Below, in pieces: positions 1 through 11,667 of a stretch of DNA of 64,000 bases (position 1 is its first letter; every line of letters starts with the position of its first letter). The stretch covers positions 46,019,587-46,083,586 of the forward strand of contig JAJLRJ010000005.1 of the NCBI GenBank assembly GCA_024195265.1, read 5' to 3'. The translations under genes and the position numbers were made by a program. Origin of the DNA: Dendrophyllia cribrosa. Taxonomy: Eukaryota > Cnidaria > Anthozoa > Scleractinia > Dendrophylliidae. A model generated the notes under the pieces. That model was not told the origin of the DNA and made no database searches. It saw only the letters and a program-made list of their open reading frames with translations.

Positions 1-1111
1 CCAATTTTTCCACTGCGTACTTTTACTAGGCATTGAAATATTGAGCCGTACGATTCCAAAATCGGGAAAATATCCGAAACTAAATCAAGACAAATAGATT
101 ATTCACATGTGACATTTCGGAACCCCAGCTCCCCAGGATGATGCCTGACTTCCACGCGATGCTGGATACTATTGTGACGTTTCAAAATGGCGCAGATTTG
201 GTACCGACACTTTTCTCGATTCGTTCCGCTTAGCCTAGACGACGCGCTAAGAATGCTGGATACTATTGTGACGTTTCAAAATGGCGCAGATTTGGTACCG
301 ACACATTTCTCGATTCGTTCCGCTTAGCCGACAAGATTAGGAAGCGTCTCCTTCGTCGACGCAATTATTCCATTTGCTGGCTCAAATGATAAACAAACAA
401 GGCGACTCTTCGCATGCAATTTTCAGATCTCGATTTTGAGAAAGCTTTGAGCGATTCGTTGCGAAATTTTTCGCATATACCGAGACTTTAATAAGAGCAA
501 AATCTGTGTCTATAAAAGTCTGTGGCAAAATTTTTAATTTTGCCGACTGGATTTACAAAACAGCAACCATGCTGCAGATTATCTGTTGGATGCCAAATCA
601 ACGGGGGTTTATCCTAGCTCCATTGAGACACACCACTCAACTGCAGAACTTACTAAGGGGCTAAAAACTATTGAAATAATTCATGATTTCATTGCAGTGG
701 AATTATAGACTACGGCTTTTTGAGACTCGGATCTAAGATGCCTATTACCGCGTGGCCGGAAACACTACAATCCGCCGAGATCAAAAGGTCAATATTATCG
801 AAGAGAACAAATTCATATAAAATTAAACTGTGATCTTAAGGCGCAATTCTCTCTGAAGTCTTACTGGGAAAGCTTTATACTTTAGGCTTTTTAAATACTT
901 TTTTGCGAAGAGTGGGAGTCGTGTTTAGCCTATTAATTAACTTGTTGACAATATAATAGCAGGATAATTACTAGGGGGCGGAACGGCGGCATCAAAGGCG
1001 AGTCCACAGGCTTCGCCGCCCCTTCCCTCTTCCCCAGTCCGCGCTTGGCTCGCTTCGCTCGCCGATTTTAATCTAACCCATTTCCCCCAAAAGAAGCCTG
1101 TTCACAGGCTA
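1..1111. mobile_element. Foldback DNA transposon copy, left end outside the window
   Basis: This stretch matches the complete element at 23597-24963 in the opposite orientation. The GC-rich end (about 970-1111, finishing with the inverted-repeat end ACAGGCTA) and the internal stretch at 840-930 both recur there. No coding region is seen. Internally it holds a direct duplication, annotated separately. The left boundary is outside the window, so its target duplication cannot be read. Confidence 0.6.
159..329. repeat. Direct duplication of about 77 bp (94-bp spacing)
   Basis: A block of about 77 bp beginning ATGCTGGATACTATTGTGAC occurs at 159-235 and again at 253-329 with one difference that I can see. 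It lies inside the foldback transposon copy. Confidence 0.8.
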
Positions 1112-3540
1112 AGCCAACTGATTTGCCTCCTGCCAGTTGGGATTTGTAAACATGTTATGTTTAATTGGAATGCTCGGTCCCACTAGCACTTGTGCTATAA
1201 ACACTGCCGAGGGTAAATAAAGGATATTTATTTTTATTTTTTAGAATTATGAAACAGCAAACATGCTGGAGATTCAGTCAAATATTGTCAATATTTCACA
1301 AACTGATTTCATGATGAATGCAATACCGCCATACGTTTAACAACGAAAGTACAGTCTACAATAGGCGACAATATTGTTGACACATTGTCATTTTGAACTC
1401 CATTTTCTTTGGGACGAGAGGCATTTCAGCCCCACCCTCTTTATTCCCAACCCCCACCCCCCAGACAATGTTGTGCATCGTTTAGTCAGGTCTGTCGCTA
1501 CAATCCTACAACATTGGATGGGGGGATGGGGGTTAATGCTGCAGAGTGTAGTGAATGGAAAGACACAGTGATAAATATGACACGGAAACCGTTTTTGTTA
1601 TAGTGTGTCAACTATTTTTGTCGCCTATTGTCCGATATACAAAAATTGTTATTTGGACATTCATGGTAAGGTAAGGGCGCTGTAACTTGCTTAAATTATT
1701 ATTTTGGGGACTTTCTGCTATATCACACAACAGACTTTCATAAATGACCACATTTGAGAATTATTTGTACAAAAACAAAGGTGTGGCTGACTAGGGTCCT
1801 TTAAGCTACTTTATAGCCTGCTCCAAGAAAACGAAGGAAATTATGGGAGAAAGTAAAAATTATGCAAACCACGCGAGCATGCAAAAATTAGCCCGGGGGT
1901 GGGGGGAGGGGAAAGTTTCGGGCGAGCATGTAAATTCGTAGTTTATGCTCTCTCGTGGCCTTACCTTTCCTCATCTATTCACAAATTGGGAGCCTGCCTC
2001 TTTTTACTTGCAGCATTGGTAGAGTTGTATGAAATTAACTTCGTTTATTATTTCTTGCTTGCATGATTAGTGATGGATATAAAGAAAGATTACATTTCAT
2101 TTGGCATTGTCACAAATTGTAGTATTATTTTGTTATTTTTTAACCCAATATTCTTAATTTCTTAGAACATGATTAGTTCTTAGTCATTGTATCCAAGACC
2201 AATTTTTATTTTGTAGATGATATAAATACACGACATGGTTACCAATTCAACATTTTTCTTCAAACTTGTAGATAAACAAAACCTTTCTAGAAACGGAGTT
2301 TATTTCCCTGACTGAGTTGATTTTTATGTTGTTCAGACAACTACATCTTTAAAATGACAAACAATGGTCTCTATTACGTTGATAGGAATTACATGTACCA
2401 TATCCTCACTGCATACTCATTACCTCACCGCGTAAGACTAAGTTATGGGAAGAATCTGCTCCTGCCCCCACCATTAGGACATAAACTACGGAAGTAAAGA
2501 ACCATCCGAACAAATAATGGCGACGAACATCACAAACTTCCCACACCAAACGTTATTCCTCTCCATTACTCAGAATTCCTCCTAATAAACCATCAAGCAA
2601 CTTTCGTATGACCATAGACATAGCAATAATAGTAATACATTGTAGCAATAATTTATTTAAAGTCGATAACGCAGCGAGTGGTGAAGCAATCTCCCGAGCC
2701 AGAGGCTCATGCAAAAACACAATTCAGTGAAAATGCAATTTACATTAATTTACAATTTCAGACATGCTTAAACTGGGAAAAGCCCGACCTACATGTACAT
2801 GAAAAACCTGATTTAGAACTAGATAATGTAGATTTCTCAGACATATATTCCAATATGCCTAATACAACGACGCCCAAGTATACGCTCACACAGCGTCTTG
2901 CTCTAGCTAAACTTACCTAAATTGATGAAAGATTGTAGATTTATCCTTTTTCCACCGAAATCAGGCCTTCTAATACCTGAAAAACTATGCCCGATAACTG
3001 CGATTAGTCAGCCCATTTCACCAAATTCATGCCCTTTCTTTCTTATCGCGACGCGTTTTGAGCACTAACGCCTGAATAACCCGCCATTGTAGCTAATTAA
3101 TATGCACGGTGTCAAACTCCTTAACAAATCGATTTAAATAGGTTTGAATAGGGAGCGTGGCCTAATTAGGTAATTGCCTACCTCATCCAGTTAATCGTAC
3201 CTTGAAACTGATTTACTTCGCACGTTAATCATTTGATTGACAGCAGCTGAACGTCGGGGAGAGATAAAGTATTCCCAAGCTTAATATGTTAACCAATCAC
3301 AGCTGTCTAGTTCTGAACATGCAAACTATTGTCGCGCATAACAAAATCGGGCACTGTAGGTACATGTCGCAAAACACAATAGTACTCTGGGCAATACACA
3401 CCGACACATGGTTATGAAATTCACCCGCTCTGAAAAACAGGGGGCACGAAACGTAGCTGATCCAATGGTGTTGGGCTGAAACACACAGCAATCACACCTG
3501 GTAAAGTTAAGGGGCCAACGAAAAGGGGAGGTTCCCTGCT
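1112..3540. other. Intergenic, no supported gene
   Basis: I see only short spurious reading frames. The most gene-like is 80 codons at 2678-2920, but it has a non-ATG start and no recognisable domain. AT-rich non-coding DNA with no clear repeat unit. Confidence 0.5.
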
Positions 3541-3559
3541 AATACCACACACAGGTGGG

Positions 3560-4030
3560 TACTCATAACAACTCCCCTGCACTAAGCAGTCTTCACCGGT
3601 GGGATACTCATAATAACTCACTGCACTAAGCAGTCTTCACCGGTGGGATACTCATAATAACTCACTGCACTAAGCAGTCTTCACCGGTGGGATACTCAAA
3701 TGACATGCATTTTAATAACTCATTGCACTGATCAGTCTTCACCGGTGGGATACTCATAACTGACTGCACTAAGCAGTCTTCACCGGTGGGATTCTCATGC
3801 ATTTTAATAACTCATAACACTGATCAGTCTTCGCCGGTGGGATACTCATAATAACTCACTGCATCAACAGTCTTCACCGGTGGGATACTCATGCATTTGA
3901 ACAACTCATTACACTGATCAGTCTTCACCGGTGGGATACTCATAATAACTCACTGCACTAAGCAGTCTTCACCAGTGGGATACCCATGCATTTAAACAAC
4001 TCATTGCCCTAACAGTCTTAACCGGTCTAC
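3560..4030. repeat. Minisatellite, units of about 44-52 bp
   Basis: About ten imperfect tandem copies share the core CAGTCTTCACCGGTGGGATA followed by CTCAT and AATAACTCACTGCACTAAG. Some units carry an extra ATGCATTTTAATAACTC insert, so unit length varies. Confidence 0.85.
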
Positions 4031-5173
4031 TACAAATTTGCTGTAAGGTGCAGGATTGCAGAATATTAGACATACACTAAACTGCATAACATGAGCCGAT
4101 GGTAAACGGCAAAAAATTTTGCAATCCCGCACCACGCCGCCAATTTGAGTGGAATATTCCTAAACAACGCGCAAATATGCCGTACCCTGGCAGCAAACCC
4201 TTAGAATTCCACGGCGAAGTACCCCGTAATGCTACCCGAACGAAAATAAACTAATGATGCTAAACAAATGCCGAAAAAAGGACATGCAAAGGGCGACGAC
4301 AAAAGCAATGACAAAAGCCACCACGAAAGCATTAACAAAGCCGCAATAAACTTAAATGGTACGAACTTGAAAACTATGCCAAAGAAAGTGCGCGGAATGT
4401 AGAAGAAAACACCAAACTAACAAAAGGCTACCGGTAAACAGGATAAAGCTATGCAAATCCATGTGGTGGCAAGAAGGAAAACGTAAACGAAAGTGTAAAA
4501 TTAGCCTTCTCGAAGGAAAAAACGCAAACTACGCCGGAAAGCAAAAAACTCATGGGTAACCAAATGGAATAAACTCTAGCACTGCAAGACTAACCGGATA
4601 CCCCCAACATTACCTCATCTGCAGCTCCAAGTGCCGGAACCGGCTCTGGCTACAACGCTGGTGCCGGAGGCGGATTAACTGCAGGTTCTGGGTTATCCAA
4701 AGCACGTTGAACAGTCAGGGCAGCGTCAGAAACGGGTGGACGAGGAAGAACACAGTCGGCCATAGCGCTGGTGGCGGTTGATGAGCAAACACTGAGTGAA
4801 AGTTGACCGTCGTCCCGGAGTACCGATGAAATGACCACGTTCTAGGCGGAGGGACCAAATTTATACTCCAGGAGTGCAAAGCATTACCACTACTACAAGC
4901 ATGCGCAATCACGGGGGAATGCGAAGAGATTACTTAAACTTCCGCTACGAGCTAATTAATTATGCAGTGAGAATAGTATTATATTCTGAAGCAAATAACA
5001 GTTCCATACAAATACTGTGATTTTGGCATTGTTTGCTGTCCCCCCATGCCTAACCAAATGGCTTTATGTACTGTAACAAGGTCTATGTGATTATCTTATT
5101 TTGTATGTTACAGAGCAGTGAGATGGCCCCTTAATTTATGAGGATTGTTTTTTTTTTCTACTGTAGTTTGAAT

Positions 5174-5430
5174 TGGGCCATTCCATTTAATATCTGCACC
5201 CCCCTATTTAGGTATAAGGAAATCTTGGGGGGGTTACTTGCATCGGCATCCTTTGATCTTCAAAAATTTCCCAAGGGGGGAACAGAAAAATCTGCTATTT
5301 CTAAGTGGAGTGTTCTGTCGACACTTAGATCTCTTTTTTTCCTTAGGTGGGGGAGGATGTTGCCTTAGCGGGGGGATGTTGAGTGAATACCTCAATAGGG
5401 GGGGGTGTGGATATAAAATGGAATGGCCCA
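5174..5430. mobile_element. Small foldback element (TIR TGGGCCATTCCATTT)
   Basis: TGGGCCATTCCATTT at 5174-5188 is matched by its reverse complement at 5416-5430. The inner arms are also complementary (C-rich CACCCCCCTA against TAGGGGGGGTG). Length 257 bp. Reading frames across it are by-products of the repeat. Confidence 0.75.
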
Positions 5431-5884
5431 TTGTGTGCAAACAACAAGTCTTTTATTAAAAGACAAGACAGGATTTTTTCATAACATAATCCAAATAGCA
5501 TGAGCTGATCGAGTGAATGAGCTTAACATATTTGCACTGAAATTATCTCTTCTCACTTTAAAACATAATATTAACTATAAAAAGAAGTAAATCGAACCAA
5601 AAGTAACCAAAAGTATGTCAGCCTTCCTCGATGACTTAAAACGTAAACATGTTCACAAAACAGCTGCTCGATCATCGTTTATATAACATATGCAGACACA
5701 GAATAGATCACTAACCTGCTTGTAATTTCGTTCCACATTTGGGGCAATAGTTCGGCGTACATGTATATGTAGAATACTGGCCCAGATTTTCGCCACACGA
5801 GCTGCAACAAACATGGCGGGGAAACATAGCGGCGATCAGCGAGAGACCTGGGCATTAGACAACAGGTACCAGTACCTTAATTTC

Positions 5885-6055
5885 TCCGAGGCAAGAGGAG
5901 GCCTGGTTTTTACGGAGGAGGCTCATTTCTACGGAGGAGGCTCATTTCTACGAAGGAGGCTCATTTCTACGAAGGAGACTCATTTCTACGGAGGAGGCAC
6001 ATATCTACGGAGGAGGCACATATCTACGAGGAGGATCATTTCTATGCGACAGGCT
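5885..6055. repeat. Tandem 24-bp repeat
   Basis: About seven copies of a unit close to GGAGGCTCATTTCTACGAA run in tandem. A 110-codon frame (5813-6145) spans the array and translates it as a repeated RRRHIST/GGGSFL pattern. I do not regard it as a gene. Confidence 0.7.
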
Positions 6056-6395
6056 TATACTTGTATGGAAAACAAGTACCATTGCACAGAGGAGGCGAGT
6101 TTTTATACAGTGGCACTAATGGGCCACCGTACACAAGGGTCTTGAAACTCCTTTCCACAATAATCAATCATGATACGTTCTTGGTAGACAGGTTGGTGAA
6201 AATATACGCTCAGCTCTTGACATAATGGGATCTGGTCCCTTCATATTCAGATCTGTGAACATTAAGTGGCAAAAATGTGTTAATTAATTCGGAATTTTTA
6301 TTAAATATGACGTACAGCTGTTAGTTGAGAAAACCTTCAAGCAGAGATTAAGAATACAATAAATCTTTGGACGTCAACAGGATTGTCCCCCGGAG

Positions 6396-6694
6396 GGGGG
6401 ACTCCCATATAAAAATGACAGGGGTGCTCGTCGGAAATTTTCGTCAAACACCCTAAAAGGTGCCAGAATCTTGTTTGATGGGCGTGGCTCAAAAGAATGT
6501 TAACCCCTAAGAGGTACCAATTCTAAAACAACACATGTCATATTCTGTCATATTTTTCGGCTTATCCCCTAAAAGGTACCGCGACAATTCTAACTGTGGT
6601 CATTTTTGGATTTTAGTATCCTAAGCGGTACCAATTTACAAATTTTGACCCCTAAAAGGTACGACGAGCACCCCCGTGATTTTTATACGGGAGT

Positions 6695-6741
<47 letters not shown>
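6396..6741. mobile_element. Foldback element ending in a C46 run
   Basis: The left arm begins GGGGGGACTCCCATATAAAA and contains ACAGGGGTGCTCGTCG. The right arm has the complement (CGACGAGCACCCCCGTG, then ATACGGGAGTTCCCC) and runs into an uninterrupted 46-base C run (6696-6741). The interior has several copies of CCCTAAAAGGTACC. A second, more diverged copy lies at 37085-37345. Confidence 0.7.
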
Positions 6742-6742
<1 letters not shown>

Positions 6743-6814
6743 ACGGGGATTGTCCATTCATGGGAAAATAAACATTACAAAAGCAATTTTACTTCCACAA
6801 ATGATTTAAGAAGC

Positions 6815-6963
6815 AGGGATGGTGCAGTGGTGAGAGCACTCGCCTCCCACCACTGACTGGCGGGTTTGATTCCCGGACTCGGCGTCATATGTGGGTTGAG
6901 TTTGTTGTCACTGTAGTTCTTTTTTCTCCGGATACTACAGTTTTTCATCGCTCCTCAAAACTA
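6815..6963 (+). mobile_element. tRNA-derived SINE
   Basis: The stretch starts GGGATGGTGCAGTGGTGAGA, a pol III A-box-like head, and has a B-box-like GGTTTGATTCC at 6863-6873. It continues into the GGCGTCATATGTGGGTTGAG body that I recognise as a common anthozoan SINE. It is non-coding and lies directly against the next element. Confidence 0.7.
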
Positions 6964-6964
6964 A

Positions 6965-7551
6965 GGGCGTGTTCTATTGGGGACAACCGTTTCAACCTAA
7001 ACCAGTTTTGGTTGATTTGGTTGAGGTGTCCCAATAGAACACTTCTCTGACTTTTCTAACCGTTTTTGGTTGAAACGTGGTTTGGCCTGGCGAATTTGTG
7101 TTCATGTTCGTGATAAAGTGAGATTAACAATTTAACGTTTTCATCCGTCCACCGCATAAAACCCTCATCTTCAGTCACTAATGAATTAGAGCCTGCAGAG
7201 CTGGGTTCGCTTTGAAGCGTAAACAAACGAAAATTTTGCTCTAAATCTAGGGTTTGAATGTCCCGATTCAAAAAAGCCGCCATTTTGTTTGTTGACAATT
7301 TTGGCAACTTTTTTTGCGAAAATCACGCAATCACACGCAAAATGATTACGACACGGCTGACGACGAGCAAAAATTGTCGTCCGCTAATATGCCAGCGGGT
7401 GCTACCCATCGTTGTCAACCGTTTCAACCACGTTCTATGCTGGTTGAAAAAGTTGATCAACCAAACCAACAAAAAATGTTTTTTTTTTTTCCCAATAGAA
7501 CACGAAAAAACCCAAACAACCAAAAACGGTTGTCCCCAATAGAACACGCCC
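6965..7551. mobile_element. PIF/Harbinger-like MITE with TAA target duplication
   Basis: Terminal inverted repeats GGGCGTGTTCTATTGGGGAC (left) and the complement ending CCAATAGAACACGCCC (right) bound 587 bp. Both sides carry TAA, the 3-bp duplication typical of PIF/Harbinger insertions. No transposase is present. Confidence 0.8.
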
Positions 7552-7561
7552 TAACATTTCT

Positions 7562-8334
7562 CGGCCTGTTAAATCAATAAAATCGATGATCGATGAAATC
7601 GATATCAATCGATGCCAATTAATCGATTGATATTGGAAATTGATGATGTGATAATTCGATTGACCATCGATTTCCAATAAAATCGATTAATTGATTGCAT
7701 TCTAGGGTGTGCCGGATCTCACGACCTTGTCCCCTTGGTAAAGTGATTTCAACCTTCACGGGAACATTTATTCCTACGCCTAGGCGCCATCTTCCTCTTG
7801 GGTCATTACACGGATTCCCAACCACAGTGCTGAAGGAGACAAGAACTCTTTTAGTAAAACTATAAAATTAATATGCTACAGTAGATCCCGGATTATATGG
7901 ACGGCAACATAACAAGACTTACACTGAAAACGGTTTTTGAAGTCGCCAAAGCGGAGCGACTAAATCCCTCTGTAGGTGACCAAGTTGTCCGCGATCATCA
8001 GTCACCTTAAAAGCATTGCCACGATCTCCCCTTTTGTCGCTTGCGGAGTTGTCACCAATTGCAACAGTAAATGAACACTCCTGGTACCCTTTCACAACGA
8101 CATCGAATATCACAAGGGTAACTTCCCGCTCGCGATGCGGCGTGTCTTGACCAGACATTGTGTTCGGAATTTTGTTACACGAGCTCCGAGAAAACACGCA
8201 AAAATCGATAATTTGCGGGACATTTTTTGTGATTATTGATTGATCATCGATTGGTCGATATCAATCGATATCAATTAACTAATTTTATCGATTGGATTTC
8301 CGATGATCGATTGTCAGCGATTTAACAGGCCGGG
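7562..8334. mobile_element. hAT-like element carrying a two-exon gene
   Basis: The ends are CGGCCTGTTAAATC (7562) and GATTTAACAGGCCG (8319-8332). ACATTTCT occurs immediately outside on both sides (7554-7561 and 8335-8342), an 8-bp duplication as in hAT insertions. Subterminal regions are packed with ATCGAT-type repeats. The interior carries an apparently intact spliced reading frame on the minus strand. Confidence 0.7.
7619..8158 (-). CDS. Two-exon HIRAN-like gene inside a hAT-like element
   Basis: Exon 1 (8158-7923) starts with ATG and ends at a GTAAGT donor. Exon 2 (7829-7619) follows a pyrimidine-rich CTTCAG acceptor. Together they give 447 nt, 148 codons plus stop, with the phase kept across the 93-bp intron. 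Residues with pattern G-x4-CxFxVxIGD, then RGDRGNAFKV and GQLGHLQRDL, resemble the HIRAN DNA-end-binding fold. This is my inference from pattern alone. The last residues are encoded by the element's ATCGAT repeats. It could be a captured host fragment or the element's own accessory gene. Confidence 0.45.
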
Positions 8335-8432
8335 ACATTTCTAAGTTCCAATTCGACCTGGAATTCGAGGGCCACAGGTTTGTCAGTCACATGACTGTTA
8401 AGTGTCACCCTCGTTAAACAAAGTTGACTTAA

Positions 8433-9097
8433 GGTGATTCCCTAGAAATAAAAGTTGACATAAGAATTTCTTTAAACTTTCCCTGATTGTTTCCCACAAT
8501 ATAGAAATCCAAAATCTGCAATAAATAATATAGGTCACCAAGCTCGTTTAGGAGATATAATTGTCTAAAGTTACACTTTAAATCCTTGCAACTGTACTTA
8601 TCAAGCGCACGTTTATTCCATCAGCTTACACTACGTTTCGCAGGGACAGGAAGCACAGCTTTAAAGTAATTCTTGAAATAACAAAATAGATGTAATGTAT
8701 TGACCAATAGGAACAATTTGATATTTGTTTTATGGCACAGGCACACGTCCTGAAAAGGTATTAACTAAAAATATTCGTCGGGTGTGTGATCTCGAGGATA
8801 GAATTTTGTGTCCACGAGCGATGGCTACGCATACCTTTTTCGCGAGAACTTTTTATTCTGACATGATTTTTTTTTTAATTTACAGCACAAAGAGGACTAA
8901 AAGAATTAAATTATGCAAAAAAAAAGAAAGATAGGTCACCAAGCTCGTTTAGGAGAAAACAACGGCTTATTTACTAAGGGAACTGAATCCTCAAATGAAA
9001 CCCCATTGCTTCAGAGTGCGCGCGCGCTCGTGCACGCGCAAATGACGCAAAGTATTATGCGCAGTAGTGGTGCGCAATGCAATACTAGGGAATCACC
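8433..9097. mobile_element. TTAA-flanked MITE (piggyBac-like)
   Basis: Inverted ends GGTGATTCCCTAG (8433-8445) and CTAGGGAATCACC (9085-9097) are each flanked by TTAA, the target of piggyBac-type elements. Inside, ATAGGTCACCAAGCTCGTTT recurs near 8529 and 8931. No transposase is present. Confidence 0.8.
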
Positions 9098-9101
9098 TTA
9101 A

Positions 9102-10060
9102 GACAAGGACATTCGACGTTCAACATATGCACCTTATGACCAAGGTGGTGTTAATGATAGATTACGAAACGCTAAGCTGGTTAAAATGGTTAATGGTAAA
9201 AGCTGGTTAAGACTAATCCTGACTAATTTTTGACTAAATTTAGACTAATTTTTCACCAATTGTTGACTAATGGGAAAGAATCTTTATTAAGTTTCACAGT
9301 TTTCTAATTTACAAAACAATTTACATAATGCCTATATTAAAACAGATTAAGACGAACAAAATTAATCCATTATACATTCAAATTCCTTTTCTCCATTATG
9401 TATAAATTATTTCTCCACTTTCTACAAATTGATAATTATGAGATATGTGAAACACCACGAAGAGTGTTTCATTAGGATTCCTAAACAAGAGAAGTGGGTT
9501 GAAAAAGACAACCCTTTTTACCGACTTCGAGGTATTTGGATACGTGATAAAGACTCTTTCGAGTGTTTGATATAGCTTCTTAAAATTGATCATTAAAAAC
9601 GAAGGAATATAATCGCCGCAAACTATGCTAAAAAAGATCGCCATAGGCCTATCTTCCCACCCACTTACCACTACCCACTTATCACTACACACCCACTTCC
9701 CCACTCTTGTCCACCAATAAAACATCAAGGTCAAGAAAGCACGGTTCTCATTCCTCGTGGATATCTTTGTTAAAGTTTAAATTGCCATCGTAAGAATTTT
9801 GTATTTCAGAAAATTTTGAGATTTTTGGTGTCCTGACTGCCGTTTGGCCGCCCCTATTGCTTTTTTCAGGGGCCCATTTCCGCCGGAAATTCCTTCGGTA
9901 ACGCATTAGATTGCGTTACTCGGTGACTATAAGGTTTCTCCAATGAACACCTCGAACAACACTGACACACACCAACCGGAATACAACACTACAGAAACGA
10001 CAAGACAACAATAAGGACTAAATTCATCCTTTAACTTAGCCGGCAATACATGGCACATAT
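9102..10060. other. 3' flank of the TMEM63 gene
   Basis: No supported coding region. On the minus strand this lies downstream of the TMEM63 stop codon and should contain its 3' UTR. A minus-strand AATAAA (plus-strand TTTATT near 9283) is a possible polyadenylation signal, which would give a long 3' UTR. The longest frame here, 112 codons at 9396-9734, shows no domain. Confidence 0.4.
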
Positions 10061-10225
10061 CTAAGCAAGCTCTTCGTTTAAAGAGTCTCTTTGCCAGGTA
10101 GGGTCTGGGCTTATATCAGGCGATATCTCCTCGTAATCGTACAAGTAATCTCCATTAAAGCATGATGTGCTGCGACCGTATGTCGGGGGCAACTGGTGAT
10201 TTCTTACATAACGTCGGGCAACTTC
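10061..10225 (-). CDS. TMEM63: TMEM63 terminal coding exon
   Basis: 165 nt including TAG, after acceptor TTTTACAG. It encodes a soluble acidic tail (DYLYDYEEISPDISPDPTW). The 1.5-kb intron before it contains a duplicated G-rich tract. Confidence 0.82.
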   Translation of the reverse strand, partial: EVARRYVRNHQLPPTYGRSTSCFNGDYLYDYEEISPDISPDPTWQRDSLNEELA

Positions 10226-11636
10226 CTGTAAAATAAGAAATTATATTTCCAGTTAAGTGAGACTGGGTATGAATCTAGCTCAAGGGAGACTGGGCATGAA
10301 TCTAGCTCAAGGGAGCTTGGCAAAGTATGAGAACATTGACAAGATATTAAAATGATTTCATAGAACATAGTGGGCACATTCACTGACTGAAGAGGCATCA
10401 TCATCAAGGCATAAGGTTTGATTGAAGAAAAAACAGTCATCAAGGCATAATGTTTCGTGAATTTTTCAATCAAGAAAAGTAGGGGGGAGGGAGGAGGGGG
10501 GGAGGGAGGAGGGGGGGAGGGGGGGAGGGGGGAGGGGGGGGAGGGAGGAGGGGGGAGGGGGGGAGGGAGGAGTGGGGGAGGGGGGGAGGGAGGAGTGGGG
10601 GAAGGAGTGGGGGAGGGAGTGGGGGAGGGAGGGGGGGGAGTATGCCGTTATATAAAAAAAAGAGAACAAGCGAAGAATCAAAAGCTTCTATACTCCAACT
10701 CGTGAATATTGAACGTTCTTTTTATTTTCAAGTCATTGAAAAATCCATTTAAAGTCCGCAGATCGGTTTCAATTTTCCATGAGTTTGAGGGGGGGAGGGA
10801 GGAGTGGGGGAGGGGGGGAGGGAGGAGTGGGGGAAGGAGGAGTGGGGGAAGGAGTGGGGGAGGGAGTGGGGGAGGGAGGGGGGGAGTATGCCGTTATATA
10901 AAAAAAAGAGAACAAGCGAAGAATCAAAAGCTTCTATACTCCAACTCGTGAATATTGAACGTTCTTTTTATTTTCAAGTCATTGAAAAATCCATTTAAAG
11001 TCCGCAGATCGGTTTCAATTTTCCATGAGTTTGAAGTCAAAGAATTAACGAGTAAACAGTTTTAAAACATTACATCATCTATTTCTCTCTCTCCTATTTC
11101 AAACAATATGTATTTGTGTTACGCTGAGGTTTAAGGTGAAGGTTAGGGTTAATTCGTCGAAACAAAATTTGGTTTATTTGAACTTTTACAAATGGCAGCG
11201 AAACTTCATACATTTAAAAATAACATTTGCCGTGTTGTTGCGTTTTTCTAAGTCTTGAAAAATCCATTTGAAGTCCTTCAGAGTTCGAAGCCGTATATAC
11301 TGGTCAGCGGAAATAACAAGTGAAATTTGTTTTAAACTCGTTCAACGCGAATACGCGAATTAAAAACTGGGGAACACGAGAACACAGTCCAAATTTGGAT
11401 GGAAACAAGGGAACAAAGACTTAAATGTTCATTAACGACAACTGCTCTTCCGTGAATCAAGACAAAGGTTCTTTCTCCTTTCTTGCCCAAATTCTTATTT
11501 CAGTTTATTATCTTGTATCTTGTATGATAACTTATACTCATTTAGTTCTTTAATAAGTTTTTGGCTCCGTAAAATGTAATTTTAGTAGTTTAGCATGTAT
11601 TTTGACTTTAAACAAATAAAGACTTACTATTATTAC

Positions 11637-11667
<31 letters not shown>

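Noticed and set aside
6606..6809. Proline-run protein at the C46 tract
   Set aside because: Product of the homopolymer at a foldback end, possibly an assembly artefact.
10457..10951. Glycine/glutamate-rich frames
   Set aside because: They are the G-rich intronic tracts read as codons.
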